5,748 bases of DNA, taken from positions 1 through 5,748 of the forward strand of contig CAMDMH010000242.1 of assembly GCA_945901835.1 (NCBI GenBank), read 5' to 3'. The notes beneath the pieces are model-generated. The model saw only the letters and a list, made by a program, of their open reading frames with translations. It searched no databases and was not told the origin of the DNA. The stretch comes from Devosia equisanguinis. Lineage in GTDB: Bacteria; Pseudomonadota; Alphaproteobacteria; Rhizobiales; Hyphomicrobiaceae. Position 1 is the stretch's first letter. The number at the start of each line of letters is the position of its first letter. This document shows positions 4,866 to 5,748 of this stretch, piece by piece. The position numbers were made by a program, and so were the translations under genes.

Positions 4866-5748
4866 TTAGTCCCGCTTCTTCTTGAACTCCCACCCATAGC
4901 TGAGTGAGCTTGGCGCAGTCACGCCGGGCGGAGACGCCAGCGCCTCGAACCGCGGCCACGTCTCGTGCGCTTCGGCGGGTGGGGCTTTCTCGACGGAAAC
5001 GCGCAGGTCGTACCAGGCGGCTTGGCCGGTCACCGGATCTGAGTTCGAGTAGCGATAGCCGCCTTCTCGCGGGGGGAGGAGTTCGGCGATGAGATGGTTG
5101 AGCAGGAAGCCGTGGGTTGCTTCCGGTGCGTCCTTGTCCAAGGCCCATGAGCCGCTGCGCTTGCCGATAGCATTCCACGTCCAAACCGTGTCGTCGTTGA
5201 TGCCTGCCATCAGCTTGACCTGCGCTTTTACTCGGCCGATGTGGCTCGATATCCAGACCCAATCGTCGTCCTCGATGCCGATTGTCTTGGCGCGCGAGCG
5301 GCTCATGAACAGGCGGTTGGCGTTGGTGATCTGGCGCAGCCAGGCGTTCTGCGAGCCCCACGAATGGTACATGTGCATCGGGCGCTGCGTGATCGCGTGC
5401 ATCGGGAATGCGCGGTCGTCGACCATGGTGCCCTCGAACGGCGGGTACCAGAACGGCAGCGGATCGAAGAAGCGCTCGATGCGCTGCTTGTGGCTCGCCG
5501 GCGGCTGCACGGGGCCGTGCCCGCGAGCGGCGAGGCGGAACTTCTGCAACGGCTCTGAATAGAGCTGGAAGATGATCGGGTCGGTCGAGCCGATGAAGCC
5601 GGATGCTTTCGCGAACTCGAGATACCCCTTGTTCGCGTGCTTCATCCAGCGGTGACCCGGTTCCAGATGATGGACGTGGAACGAGCCGTTGGCGATATAT
5701 TGCTCCAGCTGCTTCGGGTTCGGCTTGCCGACGCCGAAACTGCCGCCG
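4866..5748 (-). CDS. soeA: SoeA-like molybdopterin subunit, C-terminal 293 residues (5' end outside window)
   Basis: This is the C-terminal part of a DMSO-reductase-superfamily molybdopterin oxidoreductase, open from the right edge to the TAA at 4866-4868. Visible residues 122-134 (QRPMHMYHSWGSQ) followed by NAWLRQITNANRLFMSRSRA, GIEDDDWVWISSHIGRVKAQ and the later RYSNSDPVTGQAAWYDLRV have the layout of the C-terminal domain that binds the molybdopterin guanine dinucleotide. The tail ends in WEFKKKRD, with no sign of truncation. In SoeABC this subunit oxidises sulfite to sulfate on the cytoplasmic side and hands electrons to SoeB. The catalytic ligand, the N-terminal iron-sulfur site and any Tat signal lie outside the window, so a polysulfide, thiosulfate or DMSO reductase cannot be excluded from this part alone. 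Unusually, soeB does not follow directly: three other genes intervene. A sampled row (5461) is 72% GC. Confidence 0.85.
   Translation of the reverse strand, partial: GGSFGVGKPNPKQLEQYIANGSFHVHHLEPGHRWMKHANKGYLEFAKASGFIGSTDPIIFQLYSEPLQKFRLAARGHGPVQPPASHKQRIERFFDPLPFWYPPFEGTMVDDRAFPMHAITQRPMHMYHSWGSQNAWLRQITNANRLFMSRSRAKTIGIEDDDWVWISSHIGRVKAQVKLMAGINDDTVWTWNAIGKRSGSWALDKDAPEATHGFLLNHLIAELLPPREGGYRYSNSDPVTGQAAWYDLRVSVEKAPPAEAHETWPRFEALASPPGVTAPSSLSYGWEFKKKRD

Noticed and set aside
3395..4900. Target-site duplication flanking the three-gene cassette
   Set aside because: I compared the sequences after the soeA stop and before the soeB start and found only short A/G-rich similarity from lysine and glutamate codons, no convincing direct repeat.
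4795..5361. Long upstream extension of the antitoxin frame into soeA
   Set aside because: Most of it overlaps the soeA coding region in another frame and has shadow-like arginine-rich composition; a good Shine-Dalgarno supports the start at 4794.
1..5748. CRISPR array, tRNA or rRNA gene
   Set aside because: No regularly spaced repeats or recognisable structural RNA sequence was seen on either strand.

Overview
The window looks like a GC-rich proteobacterium, most plausibly an alphaproteobacterium able to oxidise reduced sulfur compounds. This rests on gene content and base composition; no rRNA or marker gene is present. The core is a minus-strand gene set for a membrane-bound sulfite dehydrogenase of the SoeABC type: the C-terminal part of the molybdopterin subunit soeA at the right edge, the four-cluster iron-sulfur subunit soeB, and the DmsC-like membrane anchor soeC. 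It is followed 64 bp further on by a TSUP (TauE/SafE) family anion exporter. A plus-strand tusA-type sulfur-carrier gene faces the exporter from the left. Together the genes suggest handling of sulfur in the cytoplasm: TusA carries sulfane sulfur, sulfite is formed, SoeABC oxidises it and passes electrons to the quinone pool, and the exporter removes sulfite, sulfate or a related organosulfur anion.

Layout, left to right: the 3' end of an IS630-family transposase (plus, 1-239); a 131-bp spacer with short repeats that may hold the tusA promoter; tusA (plus, 371-598); a convergent gap with a strong stem-loop; the TSUP exporter (minus, 727-1647); soeC (minus, 1712-2659); soeB (minus, 2668-3417); a secreted protein of unknown function (minus, 3414-4142); a VapC-like PIN-domain toxin (minus, 4142-4561); a small coiled-coil antitoxin (minus, 4555-4794); and soeA, partial (minus, 4866-5748).

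The most unusual point is that three genes (antitoxin, PIN toxin, secreted cysteine-containing protein) sit between soeA and soeB, which are expected to be adjacent. They are joined to each other and to soeB by an unbroken chain of start/stop overlaps (7 nt, 1 nt, 4 nt). Sampled 60-base rows in the antitoxin and secreted-protein genes are about 50-52% GC, against about 68-72% in soeA and soeB, which fits an acquired cassette. The cassette does not break the operon: its last gene feeds directly into the soeB start codon. Whether the toxin-antitoxin pair stabilises the operon, and whether the secreted protein belongs to the sulfur pathway or came with the cassette, cannot be decided from the sequence alone.
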